Shown here: positions 1 through 6,200 of the stretch, piece by piece
Position numbering within the stretch: position 1 is the stretch's first letter
Layout of the letters: every line of letters begins with the position of its first letter
Assembly (NCBI GenBank): GCA_023380955.1
Contig: JAMCTB010000013.1
Location: 1,291-17,963, forward strand
Direction of reading: 5' to 3'
Length of the DNA stretch: 16,673 nucleotides
From: Chloroflexota bacterium
GTDB lineage: Bacteria; Chloroflexota; UBA6077
The notes under the pieces: model-generated
What the model was told of the DNA's origin: nothing
The model's input: the letters and a program-made list of their open reading frames with translations, nothing else
The model's database searches: none
Made by a program: the position numbers and the translations under genes

Positions 1-4
1 GCTT

Positions 5-10
5 AGGAGG
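5..10 (+). promoter_or_regulatory. Ribosome binding site of the thioredoxin-reductase-like gene
   Basis: AGGAGG lies 9 nt before the GTG at position 20. It supports this GTG as the start and indicates the gene is complete in the window despite lying at its edge. Confidence 0.75.
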
Positions 11-19
11 TATCGTCCG

Positions 20-1006
20 GTGCTGAATCTTTCATCGCTGAAAGTGGGGCTCGAAGCCGGACCGGAGGAGAAGGTTTACGACGTTCTGATCGTCGGCGGC
101 GGGCCGGCAGGTGCCACCGCCGCCCTCTACGCCGCCCGATCGGGGCTCAGCACCGTGGTGCTGGACAAGGCGGTGGCCGCGGGGGCACTGGCGGTCACCT
201 CCAAGATCGCCAACTATCCCGGCATCCCCAGGGTGGTGACCGGTCTGGAGCTGCTGCAGATCATGCGGGACCAGGCGACCGGCTTCGGTGCCGAGTTCGC
301 CGGCGCCCAGGTGCTCTCCGCCGACGTCCTCGGCGAGGTCAAGGAGCTTCGGACCTCGTCCGGACTCTTCAAAGGCAAGGTCGTCGTCATCGCCACCGGC
401 AAGATGGGGCGCAAGAGCAAGATCCCCGGCGAGGAGCAGTTCCTGGGAAGGGGGGTGAGCTACTGTGCCACCTGCGACGCCGCTTTCTTCAAGGATCAGG
501 TGGTGGCAGTGGTGGGTGCCAGTCGGGAGGCCGTGGAGGAATCGGAGCTGGTGGCTCACTTCGCCCGGAAGATGTACCTGATCGCGCCGGGGGAGAAGTT
601 CCACACGGACCACAAGCAGCTGGCTGAGCTGGAGGAGAGCCCCAAGGTGGAGATCCTCCGCAACCGAGGGCTCCGAGAGGTGTTGGGGGACGAGACGGTG
701 ACCTCCATCAGGCTCTCCGGCCCCCACGGCGAGAGCACTCTGGCGGTGGATGGGGTGTTCATCTACCTCCCCGGCAACGTGCCAATCATCGACTTCCTGG
801 AGGGGGCCGTGGAGGTCACTGAGCAGCAGTGCATCAAGGTGGACAGGGAGCGGACCACCAGCGTCCCGGGTGTCTACGCCATCGGCGACGTTGTGTGCTC
901 CTACATCCAGCAAGCGGTGGTGGCCGCGGCCGATGGGGCTATCGCCGCCATGGCGGCCGAGAAATACATCCGGGGACGGGCCAAGGTCCGCTCCGACTGG
1001 GTATAA
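20..1006 (+). CDS. Thioredoxin-reductase-like FAD-dependent oxidoreductase
   Basis: The product is a 328-aa flavoprotein of the low-molecular-weight thioredoxin reductase family, whose members use FAD and a redox-active cysteine pair to reduce thioredoxin-like partners in the cytoplasm. Visible signatures are the FAD dinucleotide fold GGGPAG (26-31), the redox centre CATC (C149, C152) followed by DAAFF, and the C-terminal FAD motif GVYAIGD (284-290). Length is near the family norm of about 310 aa, with an extra N-terminal stretch of roughly 18 residues. The pyridine-nucleotide domain is odd. The usual GGGDSA motif reads GASREA (166-171), and the HRRDxxRA loop that grips the NADPH phosphate is replaced by LIAPGEKFHTD (187-197). 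The enzyme may therefore use NADH, ferredoxin or another donor, or be divergent; the donor is inference. The start is GTG with AGGAGG upstream. It converges with thrC across a 75-bp repeat and a palindrome. Confidence 0.85.
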   Translation: MLNLSSLKVGLEAGPEEKVYDVLIVGGGPAGATAALYAARSGLSTVVLDKAVAAGALAVTSKIANYPGIPRVVTGLELLQIMRDQATGFGAEFAGAQVLSADVLGEVKELRTSSGLFKGKVVVIATGKMGRKSKIPGEEQFLGRGVSYCATCDAAFFKDQVVAVVGASREAVEESELVAHFARKMYLIAPGEKFHTDHKQLAELEESPKVEILRNRGLREVLGDETVTSIRLSGPHGESTLAVDGVFIYLPGNVPIIDFLEGAVEVTEQQCIKVDRERTTSVPGVYAIGDVVCSYIQQAVVAAADGAIAAMAAEKYIRGRAKVRSDWV

Positions 1007-1007
1007 A

Positions 1008-1082
1008 GTAGGGCAGGGCGCTCTGCCCTGCCGCCGGCCTACCATCGCCCGCCGGGCGGTGGGGCACAGGGCCCCGCCCTAC
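1008..1082. repeat. 75-bp GTAG...CTAC palindromic dispersed repeat, copy 1
   Basis: The ends GTAGGGC and GCCCTAC are exact inverted repeats. Inside, GGCAGGGC (1012-1019) pairs with GCCCTGCC (1025-1032). A second hairpin pairs CCATCGCCC (1042-1050) with GGGCGGTGG (1054-1062), with one G-T wobble, and a third pairs GGGGC (1061-1065) with GCCCC (1071-1075). A second copy of identical length lies at 9457-9531 and differs at six positions by my comparison. The repeat starts 1 nt after the stop of the flavoprotein gene, between convergent genes, so it may act as a bidirectional terminator or REP-like element. Confidence 0.88.
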
Positions 1083-1088
1083 GCGATT

Positions 1089-1125
1089 GTAGAAGCCATG
1101 GAACGCCGCGTTCCATGGCTTCTAC
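1089..1125. repeat. Perfect 17-bp-stem palindrome, GTAG/CTAC ended
   Basis: Positions 1089-1105 are exactly reverse-complementary to 1109-1125, with a 3-nt loop. The arms start GTAGAAGCC and end GGCTTCTAC. It lies 7 nt from the thrC stop and 6 nt from the 75-bp repeat. No T-run follows on either strand, so it is not a textbook terminator, though it could still stop transcription or protect the 3' end. Its GTAG/CTAC ends match the other small palindromes in the window. Confidence 0.85.
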
Positions 1126-1132
1126 GGGATCG

Positions 1133-2218
1133 CTACTTCCAGCCGAGGGCCTTCTCGACCCCCTCGATGGTCGGTGGGACGTGGAGGACCTCGGTGGCCA
1201 GCTTCACCGCCGTGTCGGGATCCTTCAGGCCGTTGCCGGTGAGGACGCACACCACCCGAGAGTCCCGCAGATCCAGCTTCCCCTGGGATACCAGCTTGCG
1301 CAGCCCCGCCACGGAGGCGGCGGAGGCCGGTTCCACGAAAACCCCCTCCTTGCTGCTCAGTAGCTGGTAGGCCTCCAGGATCTCCTGGTCCGAGACGCAG
1401 CCGATCAGACCGCCCGACTCGTCCCGGGCCGCCTCAGCCAGCTTCCAGCTGGCGGGGTTGCCGATCCGGATCGCCGTCGCCACCGTCTCCGGCTTGGTGA
1501 CCACCTCGCCCCGTACGATGGGCGCCGCTCCCTCGGCCTCGAAGCCGACCATTCGGGGCAGCTTGCTGCTCTTGCCCCGCTGGTGGTACTCCTTGAAGCC
1601 CATCCAGTAGGCGCTGATGTTACCGGCGTTCCCTACCGGTATCGCCAGGATGTCGGGGGCGTCTCCCAGGGAGTCACACAGCTCGAAGGCCGCCGTCTTC
1701 TGTCCCTGGAGTCGGTAGGGGTTCACGGAGTTCACCAGGGTAACGGGGTGACGCTCCGACAGCTCCCGCACCAGTCGCAGGGCGTCGTCGAAGTTGCCGT
1801 CCACCATCACCACCCGGGCCCCGTAGATGATGGCCTGGGCCAGCTTGCCCAGCGCCACGTAGTGCTCGGGCACCAGGACGATGGCCTCGAGGCCCGCCCG
1901 GGCCGCGTAGGCAGCCGCGGCGGCCGAGGTGTTGCCGGTGGAGGCGCAGATGACCGCGTGGCTCCCCGCCTCCAGCGCCTTGGCTATGGCCATCACCATC
2001 CCCCGGTCCTTGAAGGAGCCGGTGGGGTTGCACCCCTCCAGCTTCAGGTAGAGCTCCTTGCAGCCGAGCAAGTCCTCCAGCTTGGGGGACCGAACCAGGG
2101 GGGTGTCTCCCTCCCCCAGGGTGAGTAGCGGGGTCTGCTCGGTGACGGGCAGCAGTTCCCGGTAGCGGTTCAGCACGCCGATGTGGGGTGGGGCCGAAAC
2201 CAGCTTCTTGGTGTCCAT
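1133..2218 (-). CDS. thrC: Threonine synthase
   Basis: The 361-aa product converts O-phospho-L-homoserine to L-threonine with pyridoxal phosphate in the cytoplasm. It is a fold-type II PLP enzyme of the short threonine synthase type. The PLP-binding lysine is K70 in GSFKDRG (67-73). STGNTS (93-98) contacts the substrate and cofactor, PVGNAGN (194-200) is the phosphate-binding loop, and [10 protein letters not shown] (296-305) and LTGNGLKD (326-333) are typical C-terminal signatures. I chose ATG 2218 because the complementary strand carries AGGAG 7 nt upstream and because the frame further upstream (to 2353) is only translated repeat DNA. hom lies upstream on the same strand with a 204-nt gap, so the two may be co-transcribed. 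No thrB lies between them. Confidence 0.93.
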   Translation of the reverse strand: MDTKKLVSAPPHIGVLNRYRELLPVTEQTPLLTLGEGDTPLVRSPKLEDLLGCKELYLKLEGCNPTGSFKDRGMVMAIAKALEAGSHAVICASTGNTSAAAAAYAARAGLEAIVLVPEHYVALGKLAQAIIYGARVVMVDGNFDDALRLVRELSERHPVTLVNSVNPYRLQGQKTAAFELCDSLGDAPDILAIPVGNAGNISAYWMGFKEYHQRGKSSKLPRMVGFEAEGAAPIVRGEVVTKPETVATAIRIGNPASWKLAEAARDESGGLIGCVSDQEILEAYQLLSSKEGVFVEPASAASVAGLRKLVSQGKLDLRDSRVVCVLTGNGLKDPDTAVKLATEVLHVPPTIEGVEKALGWK

Positions 2219-2225
2219 CTCAGAA

Positions 2226-2230
2226 CTCCT
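2226..2230 (-). promoter_or_regulatory. Ribosome binding site of thrC
   Basis: AGGAG on the minus strand lies 7 nt from the ATG at 2218. It decides the start against the longer open frame reaching 2353. Confidence 0.7.
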
Positions 2231-2290
2231 AGCAATGGTTGACCCCGGGGTTGCGCATGACTCTCGGCGCCGGCGAGCCACGAGCGATCC

Positions 2291-2321
2291 TGTAGCGTCG
2301 GGGCTTGTGGGCGACGCTACA
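2291..2321. repeat. Small palindromic repeat related to the 15899-15955 element
   Basis: TGTAGCGTCG (2291-2300) pairs exactly with CGACGCTACA (2312-2321) around an 11-nt loop. The plus-strand GTAGCGTCGGGGCTTGT is also found at 15899-15915. The motif GATCCTGTAGC just before and at its start recurs, inverted, at the end of that other element. It lies in the hom-thrC gap. Confidence 0.75.
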
Positions 2322-2330
2322 TGGGGCCTT

Positions 2331-2410
2331 TTCGTAGAATACACGGAGGACACGGAACCCGTTCTCTCATTGACTCCGTCCGCTTGCCGATCTCCGTGGC
2401 TCTGTGGTTT
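2331..2410. repeat. Dispersed repeat of the 'cacggaggacacgg' type between hom and thrC
   Basis: The stretch carries ACACGGAGGACACGG at its left end and CTCCGTGGCTCTGTGG at its right. These ends are imperfect inverted copies of a purine-rich CACGGAG/CACAGAG theme seen as dispersed repeats in many environmental bacterial genomes. No open frame with a start and coding character covers it. It occupies most of the spacer and shows no obvious promoter, consistent with hom and thrC sharing one transcript. Confidence 0.45.
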
Positions 2411-2422
2411 GATAGCTGAGGC

Positions 2423-3709
2423 TCAGTCCTCGACGCGAACGACGTTGGATATCTCGTCGACGACCGGCAGCTCCAACAGGGCCTGGAGCGCCTGCCTCAT
2501 GGCCGCCTCCCTGGCCAGGTAGGTGGTTAGCACCACCTCAGCCTGCCTGCCGGCGTCCCGTTCCTCCTTCTGGATCACCGAGGCGAGGCTGATCCCCGCC
2601 TCGCCCATCACCCGGGCGATCTGGGCGAAGACCCCCGGCTGGTTGGTCACCTGGATGCGCAGGTAGTACCGGGTCTCGATCTCCTCCACCGGCTTCACCC
2701 GCTTCCGGCTGTCCAGGGGAGGCACCGGCCTCATCACCATGCCGGTGTGGAGCCGCTGAGCCAGATCGATCACGTCGGCCACCACGGCACTCGAAGTGGG
2801 TCCGGGACCGGCGCCCCGTCCGTAGAACATCACCGGCCCCGCCAGATCGCCGATCACGTGGACGGCGTTGTACACCCCATCGACGCTGGCGAGGGTGAAG
2901 CCCTCGGGTACGAAGGTGGGGTGGACCCGCGCCTCGATCTCACTGTTGTGCTGCTTGGCGATGGCCAGCAGCTTGATGGTGTAACCCAGTTCCCTGGCGT
3001 ATCGGAAGTCCCTGGCGGTCAGACGGGCAATTCCCTCGTGGAAGACGTCCTCCGGGCGCACCCGTGTGTGGAAGCCCAGGGTGGCCAGGATGGCGAGCTT
3101 GTAGGCGGCGTCGATGCCCTCCACGTCGTTGCGGGGGTTGGGCTCGGCGTAGCCCAGCTTCTGGGCCTCCGCCAGCGCCGCCTGAAAGTCGATCCCCTCG
3201 TGGGCCATCCGGGAGAGGATGTAGTTGGTGGTGCCGTTGATGATCGCGATGATTTGCTGGAGGTTGTTGGCCAGCAGGTTGAGGCGGAAGGGGCCGACAA
3301 CCGGTATGCCCCCACCGACGCTGGCCTCGAAGGCCACGTCTGTGCCGGTCTCGGCCGCGGCGGCCATGATCTCCGGCCCGTGCTTGGCCATCACCTCTTT
3401 GTTGGCGGTTACCACCTGCTTGCCCTGCCGGAGGGCCCGGAGCAGGTAGTCGTGGGCCGGAATCTCCCCCCCCATCAGCTCGATCACCACGTCGATCTCC
3501 GGATCCTCCAGGATCGCGGCGGGGTCGAAGGTGATCAGCGAGGCGGGGATCGAACGCTCCTTGCCCTGCTGGCGAACCAGCACCCGTCTCAGCCGAACCG
3601 GACATCCGACGCGGGTCGAGATCATCTCCGACTTCTCTATGAGGGTCCGCGCCACGGCGGATCCCACCACGCCGAGGCCGAGGAGGCCGACGTTCACTTC
3701 CTGCTTCAT
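2423..3709 (-). CDS. hom: Homoserine dehydrogenase with C-terminal ACT domain
   Basis: The 428-aa product reduces L-aspartate 4-semialdehyde to L-homoserine with NAD(P)H, the branch point towards threonine and methionine. The N-terminal Rossmann fold shows GLGVVG (11-16). TANKE (101-105, K104), ASVGGGIPV (129-137) and NGTTNYIL (158-165) are core family motifs. The catalytic block EGIDAAYKLA (197-206) includes K204, and GRGAGPGPTSSAV (297-309) closes the substrate domain. Residues about 347-428 form an ACT domain, usually the site of threonine feedback inhibition. Length matches monofunctional ACT-containing enzymes. The ATG at 3709 has AGGAG on the minus strand 7 nt upstream. It precedes thrC in the same direction. 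Confidence 0.94.
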   Translation of the reverse strand: MKQEVNVGLLGLGVVGSAVARTLIEKSEMISTRVGCPVRLRRVLVRQQGKERSIPASLITFDPAAILEDPEIDVVIELMGGEIPAHDYLLRALRQGKQVVTANKEVMAKHGPEIMAAAAETGTDVAFEASVGGGIPVVGPFRLNLLANNLQQIIAIINGTTNYILSRMAHEGIDFQAALAEAQKLGYAEPNPRNDVEGIDAAYKLAILATLGFHTRVRPEDVFHEGIARLTARDFRYARELGYTIKLLAIAKQHNSEIEARVHPTFVPEGFTLASVDGVYNAVHVIGDLAGPVMFYGRGAGPGPTSSAVVADVIDLAQRLHTGMVMRPVPPLDSRKRVKPVEEIETRYYLRIQVTNQPGVFAQIARVMGEAGISLASVIQKEERDAGRQAEVVLTTYLAREAAMRQALQALLELPVVDEISNVVRVED

Positions 3710-3738
3710 GGGAATGCTCCTGGAAGATGGTTCTGGGC

Positions 3739-3744
3739 ATTATA
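3739..3744 (-). promoter_or_regulatory. Putative -10 box upstream of hom
   Basis: A perfect TATAAT on the minus strand lies 29 nt before the hom start, inside the 12-bp palindrome GCATTATAATGC (3737-3748). A TTGACT sits upstream, but with only an 11-nt spacer, so it cannot serve as a normal -35 box for this -10. It lies just downstream of the hairpin at 3778-3812, the expected order of terminator then promoter. The palindrome could also be an operator. Confidence 0.45.
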
Positions 3745-3777
3745 ATGCGTTAAGGAGTCAACGTCGAGTCGAGACGA

Positions 3778-3812
3778 AAGGGCGAAGCACCCCCACGGGG
3801 TACTTCGCCCTT
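3778..3812 (-). terminator. Hairpin terminator of the LysM/3D gene
   Basis: AAGGGCGAAG (3778-3787) pairs perfectly with CTTCGCCCTT (3803-3812). After one mismatch, ACCCC (3789-3793) pairs with GGGGT (3797-3801) around a 3-nt loop. It lies 29 nt after the stop of the LysM/3D gene. On the minus strand it is followed by a short TTTCGT run, so it fits an intrinsic terminator with a weak U-tract. Confidence 0.7.
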
Positions 3813-3841
3813 AAGACGCTCGATGCCGTCTGGAGGTAGTC

Positions 3842-4798
3842 CTACGGCTCGACGATGGTTACCCGCCGCGACTGGATGCCGAAGCGCAGGGCATCACCGT
3901 AGTCGGGGAACCAGATGTCGATCCAGTTCCCCCGGACGCCTCCGCCGGTGTCCTCCGCGACGAAGGTCTCCTCGAAACCGTCCACCCGGATCTTCGACCC
4001 CAGCGGTATCACCCTGGGATCCACCGCCACGGTCCCCCATCGGGTGCGGGTGCCCGTGGCCGTCCGCCCCAGGATGGTGTAGGCCGTCACGTTGGCGATG
4101 AAACTCTGCCCGTCCTTCTGGTCGCCTCTACTGCTGGACTCCCTATCCTGGGCTGCCTCCTGGCCGGCATGCGGCGCGGCCGGAGCCGGCTGTTGGCCGC
4201 CGGGGATCGATAGCTGCTGCCCGATCCCGAGCAGGTCGCCATCGCCCAGGCCGTTGGCCGATTGGAGGGCCGAAAGCTGTACACCGTAGGTGGCGGCGAT
4301 GGAGGACAGGGTGTCACCCGGCTTCACCGTGTAGCCGATCGGGTTTCCGCCACCGGACCTCGAAGGAGGAGCCCCGCGCGTCGCTTTCTTGACGCCGCCG
4401 GGGACGATCAAGAGGTCGCCCTCGTGGACCAGGCTGGGATCTGAGATCTGATTGGCCTCCACTATCTTGCCGGCCTCCACGCCGTAGGTCGCGGCGATGC
4501 TGAGCACCGACTCGCCTGCCTTCAGCTGGTGGAGGACGCCCGACACCGGCAGAATGGTCAGCTTCTGCCCGATCCTGAGGAGATCCCCACTGCTCATTCC
4601 GTTGGCCCAGAGTATGGTCTCGGGAGTGATGCCGAAGCTGTGAGCTATCCCCAGCAGGGTGTCCCCAGGAACCACCTCGTACGAGACCGGCTTGAGGGGT
4701 TCGTTGGGGAGAGTAGGGTCTGGGGATACTCCTTGGGCCGCGGCCGCTGCTGTGCCGATCAGAAGACCGATCGCGGCCAGGACTGCGGCTAGAGCCAC
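3842..4798 (-). CDS. Secreted LysM (x3) and 3D-domain cell-wall protein
   Basis: The 318-aa product has an N-terminal hydrophobic segment (about 1-22, rich in Ala/Leu) suggesting a signal peptide or anchor. Three LysM domains follow: 39-83 (YEVVPGDTLLGIA), 88-132 and 155-198 (YTVKPGDTLSSIA). A Pro/Gln-rich linker of about 33 residues leads to a C-terminal 3D domain (about 233-318). The three namesake aspartates are visible in AVDPRVIPLG (D260), AEDTGGG (D283) and WIDIWF (D294). LysM binds peptidoglycan or related glycans, and 3D is a double-psi barrel found in MltA/RlpA/Rpf-type wall enzymes, so a wall-remodelling role outside the membrane is likely. The start is uncertain. GTG 4798 leaves no basic n-region, whereas an in-frame ATT at 4915 with AGGAG 9 nt upstream would add about 39 residues containing a basic segment. 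Confidence 0.85.
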   Translation of the reverse strand: MALAAVLAAIGLLIGTAAAAAQGVSPDPTLPNEPLKPVSYEVVPGDTLLGIAHSFGITPETILWANGMSSGDLLRIGQKLTILPVSGVLHQLKAGESVLSIAATYGVEAGKIVEANQISDPSLVHEGDLLIVPGGVKKATRGAPPSRSGGGNPIGYTVKPGDTLSSIAATYGVQLSALQSANGLGDGDLLGIGQQLSIPGGQQPAPAAPHAGQEAAQDRESSSRGDQKDGQSFIANVTAYTILGRTATGTRTRWGTVAVDPRVIPLGSKIRVDGFEETFVAEDTGGGVRGNWIDIWFPDYGDALRFGIQSRRVTIVEP

Positions 4799-4924
4799 GA
4801 TCCCCCGGCTCGGTCTTCCGAGGGGAGCGAAGGGGAGGAGGCGGGTGACGCCACCCGCTCGAGATGCAGTCGAAGGAACGGTCCCTCGACTGTTTGGCTG
4901 TCGTTGAATGCTAATCGTCTCTGT

Positions 4925-4929
4925 CTCCT
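4925..4929 (-). promoter_or_regulatory. Possible ribosome binding site for an AUU-start form of the LysM/3D gene
   Basis: AGGAG on the minus strand lies 9 nt before an in-frame ATT codon at 4915-4913. The frame from that codon is open to the annotated gene. No ATG, GTG or TTG occurs in that frame between 4915 and the GTG at 4798. Confidence 0.35.
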
Positions 4930-5051
4930 GTCAGTGCGTGTGGTGCGCCGCTCTTTTTCCCTTCTTTCGGAGGGAGCCCTCGACGGCGCTCAACTACGGA
5001 TTCCAGTGGACAGTAGGCGTACCTCCAGGTGACGGCATCGTGTGGGAACGA

Positions 5052-5081
5052 ACGATACCAGCCCCCGTCCCGAGCTGTCAA
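5052..5081 (-). promoter_or_regulatory. Sigma70-type promoter for the LysM/3D gene
   Basis: On the minus strand a perfect TTGACA (5081-5076) is followed after an 18-nt spacer by TATCGT (5057-5052), a 4/6 match to the -10 consensus. Transcription would begin near 5045, giving a leader of about 130 nt to the ATT codon or about 250 nt to the GTG. Confidence 0.55.
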
Positions 5082-5206
5082 GTGGTTGTAGCAGCTGCAG
5101 GCTGGGTGCCGGCGGGCCTCGACACCTGCACTTCAAGGCGTTACCATAGCCGCCACCTATTATGAGCGGAGATCGCTCACCTGTTCTGCATCCTGTGACT
5201 CGGTTA

Positions 5207-5215
5207 AGGAGGAGG
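5207..5215 (+). promoter_or_regulatory. Ribosome binding site of the FAH-family gene
   Basis: AGGAGGAGG precedes the ATG at 5229 by 13 nt, a longer than usual spacing. The nearer GTG at 5217 runs into TGA two codons later, so ATG 5229 stands. Confidence 0.6.
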
Positions 5216-5228
5216 CGTGCGCTGACCC

Positions 5229-6188
5229 ATGAGATTGGTTACCTTTCGGCACGATGGCGTAGACTCGGTGGGGGCACTGATTGGAGACCAGATCGTCCAT
5301 CTGACCAGGGCTTACGCGAGCTACCTTCACTCGCTGAGGGTCCCGGCGCCCGATCCGCTGGCCGAGGCGCAGCTGCCCAACGAGATGCTGGGGTTCCTGG
5401 TGGCGGGTGAACGGGCAACGGTGGCCGCCCAAAGGGCCGTGGAGTACGTGGAGAACCAGTTCTCCGAGGGGTACACCCCCCGTGGGGCGCGCGGAGAGCT
5501 GCTGCTCAGTGCCCTGGCCGAGGTGAAGCTGCTGGCGCCGGTGCCTCGTCCAGGCAAGCTGCTGTGCATTGGGCTCAACTACAGAGACCACGCGGACGAG
5601 GTCGGAATGAAGGTGCCGGAGCGGCCGATCCTCTTCTCCAAGTACGCCAACTGTGTGGTGGGTCCGGGCGAGCCAATCGTGCTTCCGACCATCAGCGAGG
5701 AGGTCGACTACGAGGCGGAGCTGGCGGTGGTGATCGGCAGGGAGGCCAAAGGCGTGTCGGAAGAGGATGCCCTGGAGTACGTGGCTGGCTACACCCTGAT
5801 GAACGACGTGAGCGCCAGGGACCTTCAGCTCCGGATTGGCGGGGGACAGTGGGTGTGGGGCAAGTCGTTGGACAGCTTCGCTCCCCTGGGGCCGGCCGTG
5901 GTCACCAGGGACGAGGTCCCGGATCCGCACAACCTGTCCATATCCCTGCGCCTCAACGGCGAGACCATGCAGCAGTCCAACACCCGCAACCTGATCTTCA
6001 ACGTCCCTCAGCTGGTTTCCTTCCTATCCCAGGGCATCACCCTCGAGCCCGGCGACGTGATCGCCACCGGCACCCCGCCGGGGGTGGGGGACGGCCGGAA
6101 GCCTCCGGTGTACCTCAAGGAGGGCGACGACGTGGTGGTGGAAATCCAGGGGATCGGCGTGCTGGAAAACCCGGTGGTGGTCGGCTAG
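5229..6188 (+). CDS. Fumarylacetoacetate hydrolase family protein
   Basis: The 319-aa product belongs to the FAH superfamily of divalent-metal hydrolases, decarboxylases and hydratases acting on acylpyruvate-like beta-diketo acids. The N-terminal region (1-100) is the variable lid. The catalytic domain begins near 101 with LLAPVPRPGKLLCIGLNY. H121 in RDHADE is in the usual catalytic position. The metal ligands E162 and E164 (VDYEAELAVVIG) and D193 (MNDVSARD) are all present, and GTPPGVG (281-287) is a family signature. This architecture is typical of the 2-hydroxyhepta-2,4-diene-1,7-dioate isomerase or acylpyruvase group, but the substrate cannot be read from sequence. It is first in a rightward cluster, 12 nt ahead of a CoA-transferase, so a shared catabolic pathway for an organic acid is likely. 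Confidence 0.9.
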   Translation: MRLVTFRHDGVDSVGALIGDQIVHLTRAYASYLHSLRVPAPDPLAEAQLPNEMLGFLVAGERATVAAQRAVEYVENQFSEGYTPRGARGELLLSALAEVKLLAPVPRPGKLLCIGLNYRDHADEVGMKVPERPILFSKYANCVVGPGEPIVLPTISEEVDYEAELAVVIGREAKGVSEEDALEYVAGYTLMNDVSARDLQLRIGGGQWVWGKSLDSFAPLGPAVVTRDEVPDPHNLSISLRLNGETMQQSNTRNLIFNVPQLVSFLSQGITLEPGDVIATGTPPGVGDGRKPPVYLKEGDDVVVEIQGIGVLENPVVVG

Positions 6189-6200
6189 GAGGGGGGGTCG

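Larger units (their letters stand above)
4799..5228. other. Divergent intergenic region, 430 bp
   Basis: This lies between the leftward LysM/3D gene and the rightward FAH gene. It holds the leftward promoter at 5052-5081, a possible extended 5' coding part of the LysM/3D gene (4799-4915), and the FAH ribosome site. An imperfect hairpin pairs CAGTCGA (4867-4873) with TCGACTG (4886-4892). A TATTAT at 5158-5163 could be a rightward -10 box, but I see no good -35 at normal spacing. No other gene or RNA is evident. Confidence 0.6.

Noticed and set aside
2219..2353. Upstream extension of thrC by 45 codons
   Set aside because: The added residues are translated repeat DNA, and a proper ribosome site directly precedes ATG 2218.
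4799..5228. A small RNA or tRNA in the 430-bp divergent region
   Set aside because: I could find no cloverleaf or other known RNA fold. Only promoter elements, a short hairpin and a possible coding extension are seen.
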